Shown: piece after piece, positions 1 to 13,700 of the stretch
Numbering within the stretch: the stretch's first letter is position 1
How the letters are laid out: every line of letters begins with the position of its first letter
Assembly (NCBI GenBank): GCA_013399855.1
Contig: VXAY01004759.1
Location: 56,844-120,843, forward strand
Reading direction: 5' to 3'
Source: Oxyruncus cristatus
Taxonomy: Eukaryota > Chordata > Aves > Passeriformes > Cotingidae
Length of the DNA: 64,000 bases
Position numbers and translations under genes: made by a program
The notes under the pieces: generated by a model
What the model saw: the letters and a program-made list of their open reading frames with translations, nothing else
What the model was told of the DNA's origin: nothing
Databases searched by the model: none

Positions 1-1919
1 TGGAATACATCCTGCACACAACAGACAGTAAAAGTTAAATTCTGTTATTATGGGTTCAGAGGTTTCACAGCATAAAATAATTTTAGTGGAAAATAAAAAT
101 GATAAATGGTTGGTATGAGGCAAATTCTTCTCTCTGAGGTCTCTTTATAGCAAGAGTACTTCCATGAATCAAAGGTATTAAAGATTGTTAATGCTTATTT
201 TCTAGCAGTATAAGAAATCCTTGAATGCTTCCCATGGCACTGCATCATGACAAGACAAATTCCCTATATAGGTGGTCTATAACACCCGTAATGAAAACAC
301 TTCTGCTTTTACCCAGTGTTTAAGGTTAAGAGGGAACTAAAATTATCTACCTGCTGAATTTCTTACCAGCTTAACAAAGTTTTTAGCACCTGCTGTCTGC
401 AGGTAACCCTAGCTAGCTCTCATGCTCTGCAGCTCTATAAATAGTGGTATTTGTGTCTTTCTACTTGACTTTATCCATTCACAAGAATTTACACTCAGGT
501 TTCCATTCAATCTGACCTCTAGAGACACGTAGAATTAAAACAAAGTGGTATCAGTCACTGAACTGTTGAGCTGGAAATATAAATATTTGTGCATCATTGC
601 CAATTCCCTATAAACAGCCCAAACTATTTATGTTGACTGTATTTACAGAAACTTAGTTTGCAACATGTCTGTGTAATTTGCAACTTGACAAAAAGCAAAA
701 ATACAATATTTTTTTCCAGTTTGACATCTACACTCTGCACTTTACAAGCATCAGCCTCAATCTGTGCAAAGTCCACCTGGAGCAGGAGATAACAGTGTGG
801 GCAAGGCCTGCCAGTAGCAGCAGTCGGGACTAGGACAAGAACTGATTTTGGACCTGAACAGAGCTAATATGAAGCTGTCTAAATTTACCATGTGAACACA
901 GCCCCTTTAAGTGGGCAGAACCTAGTAGTCACCACTTGAACGATTAGCAAATTTGAAATAATGCAAAATGTGTTTTTCCAAGATTTTCAGAAATAGCAGT
1001 AAAAGAAAAAATACAGACAAAAAAAGTTCCAGTGAGTGAGCAGTGATTGAAGATCACATGTCTGTATCCAAGCCCTAAGACAACACTATGAAACTTAAAC
1101 ACCCTTAAAGCAGAAATTAATACCTAGGAAATGGGAAGATGTGGAAGAGATGTTTTCTTTAGGTGCTAGTACTTAAACAATGAGTCCATTATTCTTGAAA
1201 ATTTTTCAGGATGAACCTGTTACTCCTCTCAGCATGAATATGCTCCAATGAGAATTTCTGACTTCAATGCTCATGCTGAAGAGCAAATAAACTTTTGCAA
1301 TAACTCCTTCAAGCAGTGGAATAAAGATTTTAGCATGTCAAAAATTGTAATCTAATCAAAAGAAAACATAAGGCATTTAGCCAAAATAATATGTTGAGAC
1401 ACTTATCCCTGAATAACTCTCTCCTTATGACCCAGTGGGGAAAATTATTTATTTATTATTTAAATGAGTATTTTTAAAGGAGTCCCAGGAGGGACAAAAA
1501 AAATCCCCAGAAGGAATAACATCTTTCTATTTACTTTTGTGGACATTCAATCAGGATCAAGGTAACCATTCAAAAAAACCCAGCCACAAACATACACAAA
1601 CCCACTGATTATTACGTTGTGTCACATGTGGTCAATTGCTCCTTAAGCTTGAAATATATCGCAATGTTTAGAAAGATAAAACATTCACAATTCTACAAAA
1701 ATCCAATGACATCTACTAGTTCTGCTAAAATCATGTTGCTTTAGATGCAGCTTGGCAATTGGAGTGTAAGGCAAGGTTTGCTAAGAGGTTTCGTAAGCAG
1801 AAAAATTAGGTCAAGAGACACATAAGTACTTGTCTCTTCAATCTGGTGTGGTTAAGAATCAAAAAAGGACACGTTCCCTGTTCCACACAAATAAAACCCT
1901 CCAACAGCCCCCACTTTTC

Positions 1920-1935
1920 AAAAAAAAAAAAAAAA
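1920..1935. repeat. Poly-A tract, 16 nt
   Basis: Uninterrupted run of A after a C-rich stretch and before a short TATAT. No recognisable retroposon body precedes it, so it is treated as a simple repeat. Confidence 0.9.
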
Positions 1936-2854
1936 TATATTGCACCAAATAGCTCTGTTTCAATTATTTATCTAATAAAGTGTTTGGTTGCTCCTTGATA
2001 AATCCAGAAGTTTATTTGCCCACACTGACACACAACAGTCATGCCACCTGTCAACCAATCTTTGTAAACAGTCCACCTACTACCACCAAGTATGCTTGAA
2101 TTTACCTCCTTCATGTGTTATTTGAAAGAAACTTTTCCCACAATATTTTTCCAAACTGAATTTTTTTAAAAGAGCAGTATCTGGCATTTTCATATTGCCC
2201 CATCAGACCACCACAACAGGAAATTTCTCCTGGTCTTCCTCTCTTGTGATTCAGTTTAGCAACAGAAAATAGCACTTAGTTGAAACAGAGAATCCCCCAG
2301 TCTCTGCTAAGAAGGAAGAACACATTTTCTGGGAGAAGCCTTGTTCTTCCTGGAAAAGGGAACTTCTATTTCTCTTTAACCTCACACACCTTCTTCAGGT
2401 CCTTTCAACTCTTTGCTCTCTCACTGGGTCTTTCAGGATTTTTTTCTTAAGAAGGGCAAGGAAACAAAGCCTAGACCAACCTTCCAGTCTTTACTTTGCC
2501 TTTGCTTACTTCACTAGCAATTCTGGCCCTTGCAGTTCCTGTCTTAATAGATCATTCAAATAACTCTGTAGCCCAGCCCCTTACCCGAGAAGTTGCAGTA
2601 GTACTGAGCATAGTACTGCTTAGAGGGCCAAGTTCATCTTGAAACATACAACAACTTTAAGCAGTTTAACGAACAAGCACAAGTTAAAGCAGTGTCTAGA
2701 ATCTTTTCAGCAGTGACATTTAATGTACAGTAACTAATTTATGATGATTCACTTTGAAAGTCATGTTCAGATCAGGGAATTTTTCTCATGGAGAGTTTAG
2801 GCTGACCATCTAAAATTGTTTTAAAATAGGAAAAGCAGATTGGAAACTGGAGGA

Positions 2855-2873
2855 TTTTTTTTTTTTTTTTTTT
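2855..2873. repeat. Poly-T tract, 19 nt
   Basis: Uninterrupted run of 19 T. Read on the other strand it could be the tail of an old retroposed sequence, but nothing recognisable lies beside it. Confidence 0.9.
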
Positions 2874-3284
2874 AGAATGGATTTCTAAAGTACAGACAGG
2901 AATTAACTGTTTCAATTGATTCTCTAACTACCTTACAAAATCCTGTTTAAAAAAAATCTACTGCAGAGATGGGCTGATTTGGTGCTAAAGTGTCTGCAGC
3001 TAAAGGAAACCAAAGTATCTAATTAATATTGTAGAGAGTTTCTAAAGCACAAATAATTTAAATACACATTGTTGACAAGATGATGGGCTAACACAGAGAT
3101 TTCAGTCAAGCAGAGCGTAAAAAGATGGTGCAAAATCTCCCTGCCTTGAACCTGATCACAGTGTACCAGGAAAAAAAAAAGTTCCTAGTATTCAGTAAAC
3201 AACCTCATAGTACATACATATTGCATATTGAATTGTAATTAAAGAATAAAACTGGGACAGATTATCAGGATTAGCTTTACTTTA

Positions 3285-3300
3285 GTATGTATGTATGTAT
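3285..3300. repeat. (GTAT)4 microsatellite
   Basis: Four perfect tetranucleotide units, followed by a decayed continuation. A short microsatellite that may vary in length between individuals. Confidence 0.9.
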
Positions 3301-4713
3301 ACAATGCATAAGCATGTAAATATATATTATAAAACTTCATCAGCCTGTTCATATGCAGATATTTCACCTCTAGAAATACTCTTTGTAGATGTTTTAACCT
3401 GATCATCAAACAAAGTTAAAGCTGGACATCAGGACTTCAGAGCCCAGTGCTATAATGCTGTGTATTTTAAGAAGTTCTTTGTGAGGGATAGCATGGTGAG
3501 AAAATGGTGGAGGAGGGCAGTATCTTGTGCCTATGATCTCAGCTTGATTAGGCTGGCTGTCTGCCCATCCACCCACCTGGTATCTATGAGCAGCTTTTCT
3601 ATCTTCTTCACACTACCTGCAAACATGTTTCTTATAATAAAAGAAATGGTGGTGAGGGTGCCATCTTTTGAACAGTCTAAAATCTAAACGAAAAGGGTGA
3701 AACTGTTATAGATTTATTGATTAGAGTAAACAAACAACAACAAATAACATTCAGATCCAGATTCTTGCAAAATGTGTGTCTGGGGTTGTGACATAAGCAT
3801 CAATACAATGTATCTCCCAGACTGAATGTAGTACAGAATAGTCTGTAGTACTGAAATTGCTCAAAGAAAGCAGGTCACAGTGAGGGTCATTCATAACATC
3901 CTACACCACTGCAGTGTAATCTGTTAGTCTCTCAATGGAATAGTGTGTGTGTTTCAGTTTTTCTGGGGAAAAATAGCATTTGCACAGATAGATTGATTTT
4001 CAGAACCCAGAGTAAACTTCAGCCTAAATGTGTAGAAGTGAAATTAGATTAATGAATTAATTAGGTTTCAATGAGAAAATATTAAAATACTAATTCTTTG
4101 CAACAGATAGGAGAGAGCAATGCAAGAACCTGTTGGAAAGAAGTCATTCCACTGAAAGGTGATTAAAGTCTATGTGTTACTTGGCATTTTCTCCTACTAG
4201 GGGTGCAAACTTTGGAGTTAAAATGACAGCTCTTGAATAATGAGGTTTCCTAGTTATGAAGCAGATTAACCTTTCAGAGAGTAGTTTGTTGGTGATGTCA
4301 CCATCTGTCTTGACCATTTTGCATAGAAAGAGGTCATGAAGGTTATTCTCATTATGACAACTGAGCAAATAATTTGCAACAAATAAAATACTTGGTGCTG
4401 CTAGGCCTAAACAGTCAAAGGAACTCCTGCAATCTTAACTCCAGTTTTGAAAGCTCAGTTCCGAACACTGAAACTTTGCTTTTTAGAGTTATGCGACATT
4501 TCAGCAAAACCCAAAAGAAATAAAAAACCATCAACCCACAACAGAGTGATCAGGTTGAATGTCACAGGTTGAATAACTACTACAGACAAAATTTCAAAGT
4601 CCAGAGACTATTAAGCAAAAAAATAACCCAAAACAAATTTATATATAAAAATCCGCTCTGTGTTTGTTTCTGCTGAAATAACTCAAAACTTGTAGAAGTG
4701 CAAATCTAAAGAT

Positions 4714-4757
4714 ATAAATTAATGAATTAATAAAATTAATAAATTAATAAATTAATG
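4714..4757. repeat. AT-only tandem repeat, unit about AATTAATA
   Basis: Near-pure A/T run made of repeated ATTAATAA units with one G interruption near its start. It is a low-complexity tract that could unwind easily, and there is no sign of a gene around it. Confidence 0.85.
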
Positions 4758-5822
4758 TTTATTAGTGGGTTAATTTTTCATGTCCTCCCACAAATAAAAT
4801 TCCTTTATAAGCTCCAAGTCTGGCCTTGCGAGAATTCATTTATAGGATTTAAGCTAGAAGTTTCCAGGTAGAGCTACACACTCTTCTGTGTGCCTGGAGA
4901 GGGGTAATGGAATTGGGTGTCCAAGCCTGGCACGGCCCAAGGAAGTGTTACTTCCTGAAGGGTCTAGTGTTCTGCACAGACTGTCTCAGGGCTCGTCTAG
5001 ACAGGCTGATACTGAGCATCCCACACACAGAAAAGTACTTATATGCCACAGGATAGCCCAGAGTGGTTTGTTATAGCCTAAGAAAAGTGATCGGAATATA
5101 AATCCATATTTAAGGAGAATGAACACAGGACTCCACTCACGATAAATTCAGTCATCTTTGCACAGCATTTGAGGGTGGTAGCACATACTATCAATGCATG
5201 CACAGCACAACATCTATTTTCCAAGTGGCTTTGGGGGGTCTTTGAACACAGCAACAGTGACACAGATGATTTCTCAAGAGATTGCTTTTAGAAATCTTCA
5301 GAACACCTTAACATTTGGAAAGATAAGCAACACTATGGTCTGTGTTTTAAAACATTAGTATTGTGCCTTGATGACTATATCTCACCTCCTTCATTTTTTC
5401 ACCTTCCTCCAGTGCCAAGTTTATGTTTAACAAATTTTCAATCTTCTTCATGCTCTGTTTCACAGCTTTCACACACACAACGCTTGTACTTACAGAGAAC
5501 TATTTCTACATTTTCCAGGTTAATTCGTATACTTGACTGAACAATTGGAGGTTTTTGTATATGTTTCTTGTTGTGTAATAGGCAGGACAGCCTTAATTTA
5601 AAATATGCTAATTTTGAAAAGAAATGCTATCTTTAGAGTCATAAATGCACTTAGACCAGCCACTTTATTACAACAAAATACATGAGTTCTCAGAGGAAAG
5701 GTCTACTGGCAAGTAAGGTAGGCCGACATCATCTCTATTGGTCTAATCTGGAACAGTTTTCAATGCTGCCTGGGGGTCATCTTCCTTTTATCCCATACAA
5801 CTGGCAAAGCCATGAATGTCAT

Positions 5823-5990
5823 TATAGAATTAAAGGACAGCTGAGGTTGAACAAGACCTCTGGAGGTTTACAGTCAACCACCCCTGCTCAAAGTAGCATA
5901 TGCTAGAACAACTTACCCAGGGCCTTGTCCACTTCGGTTTTGAAAACCTCCATGGATGCAGTCTCCACAGTCTTACTAGGTGAGATACCA
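5823..5990 (-). mobile_element. CR1 LINE 3'-end fragment, antisense
   Basis: On the + strand the segment follows the antisense CR1 3' region: a degenerate start like ATAGAATTA, then GACCTCTGGAGG, a CCCCTGCTCAAAG block, AGGGCCTTGTCCACTTCGG and TTTTGAAAACCTCCATGGATG. These landmarks match the complement of avian CR1 3' sequence. The copy is short, diverged and truncated on its 5' side. No target duplication could be identified. The far boundary (about 5985-6000) is approximate. Confidence 0.8.
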
Positions 5991-8677
5991 CCTTCTAACC
6001 CCTCCTGTCCCTCTATTTTTTTTTATTTTTAAACAAGTTGTCAAATTTATAGGAAAACAATGCCCAATATTTTAGCAAAATTATTAGTTTCCCTTAAACT
6101 AGGATCTCTGATAAGAAGAGGTTGTTCACGGTTTACAGTAGGAGGATGTCCCAGTTCTGCAATAGTTCTACAATAGCTATATTAATAGCTAGTGAGGTGG
6201 ATCACTTTATACATTTGAAGAAGCATTTATCTCTCCCACTTTGCACTATCATACTTTGCATCCTCTTCTCTATGTTCTTAATTTGTTACCTTATCTTCAA
6301 AGAAAATCATCCCCACTTTAAGCTCCCAGTGTGCAACGAAAAAAAGAATTTCATTTTTCCAGGCCATAAAGAGACATCTTAAAATTAACGAAGGCACATC
6401 CCCAGGAAAAAAACACAAAAACTGCTTAAGTGTTCACCAGAGACTTTGTTTCCACATTTTTCTAAAGTCAGGAATTTGCAAAATATCCAAAATATCTGTG
6501 ACGTGGTAGTGGTGGAGCCCACAGCACAAGGTTGCTTGAGATGAAGGCAGTAGGAATGAAGCTCCTGCTCTTCAGGCAATTAGAAAGTGAGGAGGGAGAG
6601 ATCTGCTGTGCTTTCTTTCATTCTCTCTGATACAAGAAACTTTCTCCCTCTCAGTAAGGAAATAAGAGTTGCACGTTAAAAACATTATTATTACAAGCCA
6701 CTGTTCATCAAAAGTGAAACACTCGTGTACAATTTAGAAGCAAGCAGTCAACTAACTTTTATCCTTTTCCACCAATGGTAAATATTACAAGTGCCTGCTA
6801 AAGCAAGCCCAGGGCATCCTCAACATTGCAGTTCTCTTTTGCTCTTTCTTGGACTGCATGATCCCTTCCCGATAAATCCTGGTGGATACCCCCTCCCAAG
6901 TAAGGGCAAAAAGCTATTGGCTAAGAAAAAGAGAGAATTTAAACAATTTATCTATGGCTTTTCCACACCTCTTGTGTTTTTTAAATTCTGTGGAGTCTGC
7001 AGATGAGCCAAGGCTTTTTTTATTATTATTTTTTGTTGTTTGTTTTGGGGGTTTTTTCCCCCCACTGTTTTCCTCTTCCTTGTTATCCAGAAAGGGTCCT
7101 CAAGTGTCCTTAGAAGACTTGGAGAAAAAGAGACTCTTTAAAATTCCGAGAGCACATAAAAATCTCATCCTAAACTAAAATATAAACCCATTTCAATTAT
7201 GTACATATGTTCAACCAGTTAGTTTTTCACCTACATTTGCAACAGTTTCTCTGATGACTGCCTCCAGGTTTCGTTTTCCCCCTCAACATAGCTTCTGGCT
7301 ATGTTATCTATGTGCTTTTAAGTATTTATGGTTGCCCTTTTTTTCAGTTCTTCTGCTCATGAACTGTGGAGACTCAATCTACCAGTGACACCAGTGAGAA
7401 TTTTGGCTGGATTAGCCTTCCTTTCTGCACCATGTTCCTGTGAGTTCAGGATTCAACACCATGTCACGTAGCAAATAAGAAATCTTTTTATATCCAATCA
7501 TATACAAAAAATTGTAGATGTGGCTTAATGGTTTTCATGGCATTGTAACAAAGTCACCTTTTACAGCTTGCAACATTTTTCTTTTTCATCATAACGAATC
7601 CTGAGGATGTGAAAGTTGAATTAATTAATCTGCTAGTTCTACCCACAGATTTGTCACTTGATTTAGTCTAATGAATGTCAAAAGAAAAAGCAGAAATGTC
7701 AAGGCATTTTCAATAATTCTTGACTGGTGTGAGTAAAAGAGCTAGTAATGTCATTATAAGGTTGTACACTGGAAAAAACAGGGATCAAAACAATCACTTC
7801 AGTTTACTTTTTCTGCAAAAAAAATTGATTGCAAATTCCATGACCGGATGTCAGCACTGTAGTCACAACAAGTAGTTTTGGGTCAAAGTAGAAAATTGGA
7901 ATAGAATAAGAGAAACACTGATATATTAAAAAAAAAAAATGTGAATACTTTTAAAAAAAGACATTCTGAAGAAAAAAATCAGTATAGAAAATATAGACTT
8001 CAAGATATTCTGCCCCAGAAAAACTTACATTTATTACTAACTTCAAGTGAGTCCAATGTTGATACTCAATCTCCTCAGGTTGCCCAGCAGTTTGTGTATT
8101 AGAGAAGGGAGGCAACCACGGTAGTTCTTGGTAACCCTTCAGTGATAGGGCTTTTCTTGCAGTGATTTCACACAACACAACCCAGTGCAGAACAAGTTCT
8201 GATTCCAACATTTAATTTGAATTGCATACATCCTATGTTGGCTTAATTTTTCTTTGGTTTATGACCAAGAAACCATCTTCAGCTATTTGGCTCCTCCTGC
8301 CCTCAATGAAGAAGCTTCAGACTTACCCCTGATGGTCAATAGAGTTCAGCCATGAATCATAACAACACCGATGTTTGTTCCTAATTAAGATCCTAAGTTC
8401 TTATCACCTATTCAAATTAAGGAGTTAGTAATCTGTTTCTATGAATTCCGCCTACTGGGTTCTTTATTTCCGTTGAAGGCTGAGAGAAATAGCATGTTGT
8501 TTAAGCAGTAGGGCCTGCCTCCTTGGCAAAAGCATTGAAACTAAAGACATGGAAAATGTTAATTTGGCTATGTGAAGTTTTAAGTGAAGGGCAGTGGAGC
8601 AAAAAGTATGTTTCTTGTTTAAATTGCACTAGCTATTTGTGCCCTACTTTGCTCTTCTTCCCCTTTCCTATTTGTAG
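5991..8677. other. Non-coding unique DNA
   Basis: No recognisable gene. T- and A-rich runs occur around 6018-6032 and 7017-7065. Open frames of 70-100 codons overlap these tracts and look accidental. The right edge is a long pyrimidine tract that serves as the candidate splice acceptor described next. Confidence 0.65.
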
Positions 8678-8735
8678 ATTTGTGCAGGCACCAATTCAGA
8701 ATGTCTGATGAGAGGTATGAACGTTTCGATGATAG
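8678..8735 (+). other. Candidate short exon (weak)
   Basis: A long pyrimidine tract (about 8648-8674) ends in TTTGTAG at 8671-8677, a strong-looking 3' splice site. Fifty-eight bases later GATAG|GTGAGA forms a good 5' splice site at 8735/8736. Inside, an ATG at 8701 has A at -3 and opens a frame reading MSDERYERFDD, leaving two bases before the donor. Without splicing the frame stops at once (AGG TGA), so the short frame only makes sense if spliced. I do not recognise the peptide. An alternative acceptor is the CAG at 8685-8687. Splice-site pairs like this also arise by chance in 64 kb, so this is a lead only. Confidence 0.2.
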
Positions 8736-9003
8736 GTGAGATTTCAGTAGAAGAGAGCTGATGTGGAAGTTTGATTCACTAAACCTGTACTTTAAAAAAT
8801 AGGGAAGAGAGGGAGGAAGGAGAGAGGTAGAGCATTCCTGGAACTAATAGGATATTACCATTATGAACGAGAAACTCAAGAGGCAAAAAGCTTATAAGAC
8901 ACACCATTACTATCGAATGGATGCGTTTTGCTGATCCCCATTCTAATTTACCGTGAGCAAAAGGCAGCTGCACCATTAAGTGTAGAGAAAAAAACCCAGT
9001 GAG

Positions 9004-9028
9004 ATGCAAATATGCAAGAGACTAATTA
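9004..9028. promoter_or_regulatory. POU octamer plus homeodomain site
   Basis: A perfect octamer ATGCAAAT (9004-9011) is followed at 9023-9028 by TAATTA, the palindromic homeodomain core. Further TAAT-type sites lie nearby (ATTAATTT around 9075). The flank 8880-9290 has mixed composition and few homopolymers, as conserved enhancers often do. Function is inferred only from motifs; conservation was not tested. Confidence 0.3.
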
Positions 9029-10747
9029 CCAGGCAGGCAAAATAGCTTCTATTTTGGGTCTGTTGAACAGGGGATTAATTTCTCGTAATGGAAGTGAAAT
9101 CTGCCAGATCAGGCTCCTGTATAACCCATTGCCTTCAGATTCTCACTGAACCATCAGCCTGTATGTCTGTGCTGAGCACTCTGTGTCAGAGGCTTTTATC
9201 CACACATGGCTCAGTCCCCGGCTCAGTCTGCTGTCATTTTAAAAAGGGCACATTTCTCAATGGCTGTCACTGGGTAGTCCCTCAATAGGTTGTTTGAACT
9301 AGAGTCTTTTCTGTACATCAGAAATTATTCTGCATGTTAATGGTAGAGGTTTAAGCAGAGAGTATTCACCATATCATTGCAAAAATACCCCTGAAAAAGG
9401 AAAAACAAGTCACAGTGCCTTGTGTTCACTCAGTGTTGTGAACTGCTGAATTTTCTAGGCAAGACTCTAAAAAAACCACGGTGGTCAAGACTCATCCTGA
9501 AATACCACCCTCTAGTTTTAACTGGAATACCCTCCCTTCTGTCTGTTACTCTGCAAAGTGTTATTCACTATGTAGAGGCATCTCTGACCCAAGGATTGCA
9601 GCAATCCAGAATATGGTCTCACTTCTGCCAGAAAAAGTGGGTTTCAGTTCTACTGCACAGCAGTGTCTGCATATGCAAAAATGTGGCTCAAAAGAGCATA
9701 AAGAGGTTGATGCAACAAGATAGCATTGAGCCCTGTTTAGAGTAATACCAGACCAGCTGCAGAAATGAAAACTGAAGTCTTTAATTCAGAAGAACACTTA
9801 AACACATATTTACTGCACAAGAGCTCATGAAACTTAAACAACCCATTTCTGTGCCATGCTAAATTACTATCTCTGTGTAGAGTATTATAGCTCAAAAATT
9901 TTAATAGGACAATTATTAATAATTTCTCAGACTATCAACCTTAAATATGAAAGCCCAGAGTAAGTGGTAAGAGGCACTAGTTAAACATACTCATAGTTTA
10001 TGAAATCATCCAGGTGTCATAATATCTTGGAATGGGTTACTTTCTTGAATATTTTAAAGTGTCTCTATTTACAGTACCATTTTAGATAAAATATGTGGTG
10101 TGGAGCATTTAAAAGTAATATTCTGTTTCAAACCATTAGAAATGGTGTCGGATGCTTGCAAAATGATAAATCTTTCACCTTTTGAGTACATGCATTCCCT
10201 TGAGAAGCAGGATGGTACAGTATGCAATCTTTGTAATTTGTCATCATTTTCCATAATTTTTTTTCTGATCTACACCTGTTTTTCTCTGATATTTACTCTT
10301 GTTTTTCATTACCTCCTCTTCTTTCCCATAAATGTTATCTGCAGGTAAATTACTCTCCTTACGATCTCAATGTCTGAGAATTTTTCTTCCTTTCACTACT
10401 AAAATTGAAAACTTCATTTGGAAAACTAACCTGAAACTTGAAGAGCAGAGATTTAACTAAGTTTAGCCCAGATGTTTTCTTTGTTTATTGATTTAATTTT
10501 GTTTCGGGTTTTGTCCCCGTTCTTTGCCAAGGGAACAGATGGACGAAAATTTTTAAGGTCACTAGTACGGAACAATAGGCTGAACTATATCAGGGTTTAA
10601 AACCATATGAAGAATAAAAAGCTAATAAAGCATGTGATATGCACGGAGACATTTAACTTCATACATGGATGATGGGGAGGACTCTTCTACAGAACAGCAT
10701 GAAGTAAGATAGAAGACAAATTTTTGCTGTAAGAACCCCGCTTGAAA

Positions 10748-10797
10748 CAGCAATTCATATTGCTCACATGTGTGTCTCAGCAATTCATATTGCTCAC
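10748..10797. repeat. Local direct repeat: 20-mer twice, period 30
   Basis: CAGCAATTCATATTGCTCAC occurs at 10748-10767 and again, identical, at 10778-10797. Each copy is itself an inverted repeat (AGCAAT..ATTGCT around TCAT). The identity suggests a recent local duplication. Confidence 0.9.
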
Positions 10798-13700
10798 TGT
10801 CTGTCGCCAGTAATCAGCTAAGGAGAAGCAGTGAAGCAAGACCATGTTGTCAACACAAAGTGACAGCAAGAGTAAAGCAAGATGTTTGCCTATAAGAATG
10901 GAACTTGAACTAACAGTGGGTATTAGTACTGGTCTTTCTTGATAATAGTAAGCCAGCACTGTGCTTCTTCTCTGATGACTGCATACAATTTGCCAAATCT
11001 ATTTCAAAAAGGAGATCAGCAAAATATGTAAAAATAAAGGAAAGAAAGATAGGAAGATTTCCAGCAGAGGAAAAGATCAAATGGAGGACTATTTAGTCTG
11101 AAAGCAGGGGGCAGGTTGAGTAGACTTTCAGAGCTATTTGTTCCTTTAAATGCAAAGTCAACCAGAAATCATTGCTTACTTCTGTCAGAATACAGAAAGA
11201 GAACCCTGCATAAAATAGAAAAAAATAATAATAACTAAAATTTACACCGAGTATTTTATATGACAAGGCATTCTTGAGAGAAAAAAAAATGTAGGCTAGC
11301 CTATAAATATCGAGATAAAAACATTCTGAATTATATCAAACTTCACTCTCTCCTGTCAAGAAAATTACTTCACTATTTTACATAGTAGAATTTAGACCTT
11401 TAAAAACCTTCCTCTGAAGCATATTTTGCTGACTACTGTCTTGAGATACCACTAGGGCCAGATATTTTCACTAGTTTCACAGAGATGCATATTTCCCTAG
11501 TCTTCCGTGGCAGATAACTGAATATTTATCTCCTGTGAACACTGATTTGGTGGCAACACTGACCACTGTTAATGGTGCATTTCTTTGTAAAACTACTAAA
11601 AGCGGAACTTCTGGAAATATATCTCCCAAGACTAAAACAACTTTAAGGAATTGCTGCCATGAACTGTCTCCCAGTGATCAGTGACTCAAGTTTTTTCAAG
11701 AGCTTGACAACTGACTTTCCACATCACAAAAGTAATGATGACTGTCCCCAGTGGGTTTTGTTTTTTGTTTGATAGGTGGGGGTTAATTACTTCCTTTTTC
11801 AATTTCTTATGACAGTTAACATTTTCAGTCACTAAAAGAAATTAGATCCCCAAAGAAATCAAACACACATTCAAGTAAATATTGCAAATATCAGGAATGA
11901 CAGCAACAAAAATGATAAGCCATCCTTTAAAAACTTGGGAGGAAAAAAAAGCTTGAGTTTTTTTAATCCAGAAAATGGAGAGAACATTTTATTTCATGAT
12001 GATAAAAGCTATAGTGGTACAAAAGAGAGAGTGAAAGTTTTATCAGCAGATGTCTCAAAAATGAGACTGAACAAACACACTCTATAGTCAGGAAGCAATG
12101 CCACACTACACAGGAGTGAACTGTTTGGAGGGAATCTAATGGACCTACTCCTACGAAAGTCCCTATAGTTTTATCTCGCAGCTTGTTATTTTTTTGTTAT
12201 CATCCATGGTCAAATTGTCCATGTTACTTCCTTGTAAAACAGTGAACGCCAGAGCATCTAGCTTACAAGATGCTCTGTTTAGAGATAGCGGGGGGTTCTG
12301 GTCTGGGGATTTGCACACATTTGACATATAAACCACAACTTGTTTTGGAAAGCTGTGCCAGGAAAGACAAACGGGTCACTGAATGCAGTCTCTTGCTGTT
12401 GCAGCCAAACCACAGAGGCAGTAGTTATTCTAGAAGGCTCAACAGTGTGCCCCCTCATGCCATAGTCCCCTAATAGCCTTGTAGTCTACTTTTCAGTTCT
12501 AGTAGAAAGCCAAAATTTTAAAATATTGGTTAATAAAATGCCATGTACAGAAAGTCAAAAAGATCAAAGTCAGCATCCCAAGGCATTGCAATAACAGAAA
12601 ACATTAGTCAATCTCTCTACTGACTCCAGAAAGTGAACCATGTTCCTTTGTTTCTTGCCCTCCTTTACGAAGCAAGACAAAAAAAAATTCTTTAACCTGG
12701 TCCAAATTTCCAGATTTCCTTCCTGACACTAAATCTTGGGTTTGTGGTGGGTAGGGACTTATTTAATAACACTCATAATAACAATACTCTGCACATGACT
12801 TTCCTTCTTCAGCAAAACAAAAACTGGACTGGGAAACTCTCAGAACTTTTTATTTGTTTCAATTGTTGGAGTAAGTAATGTATATTTTTCAGTTTAATAT
12901 TTTTCCTGGATCTGAGTTGACATGACAGACTTAGGCAAAAGGTAAATATGTCCTGGGTAAGTACTGAAATGCATTCAAATGTTCAAGACTCCAACAAAAC
13001 CATAGCAAGCTTCTATGTCTGTGTAAGAGAGAAGACAAAAAGTGTTAGTAATACAAGCATAAGGAAAGTTACAACACAGGCACTTAACTAAGAATACATT
13101 TAGTTGAGGACACCAAGTAGAATAATACAGTAGAAAGGAAAAAAAATGAGGAAGAAAAATTTCTCTGCAGGGACATATTATTCTCCCAAGATGTATTCTG
13201 ACGTCTGTATCGATACTTGTCTTATTGGCCTTACTTTGCCTGAATTGAGGAATATGAATAGATTTCCTACCAGCAAGGCTGACTGACCCCATTTCCAGAA
13301 AGGCACAGAAAATATCTGGTCCTCTGTGTTTTGACAGCAGAAATATTAAGCTAAAATATATCATCTTCAGAAAAGGAGTCATAGATATGGGCAACTAAGA
13401 GTCTCCAGGATGAAAGCTGTTTGTAATTGGACACTGTGCTATGCGGAGGTTTACACCATGTGGAACTGGACAGTCAGACACTCAATGAACCCAAACTCTT
13501 CCAGGCAGCTTGGCTCCAAGTGATTATTGAAGAATGCTGGAGACCTGGATTTAAACAAACTGGAATATCCTTAGAGGAAGGACAGAGCAGTTAAGTGCCC
13601 CATCAGATATATGAAAGCACTCACAGATCTAAGGGCATAGCAAACACTCCCACCCTTGAGAACAAAGGAATTGCCTTTTCACTATCAAATCTATAATAGG

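Larger units (their letters stand above)
1..5822. other. Non-coding AT-rich unique DNA
   Basis: No gene is recognised on either strand. Open frames here are at most about 75 codons and match no family I know. The stretch holds homopolymer and AT-rich simple repeats, listed separately. A perfect MEF2-type decamer, CTATAAATAG, lies at 435-444; one or a few such matches are expected by chance in a window of this size. No CpG-rich segment or promoter-like cluster is visible. Confidence 0.7.
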
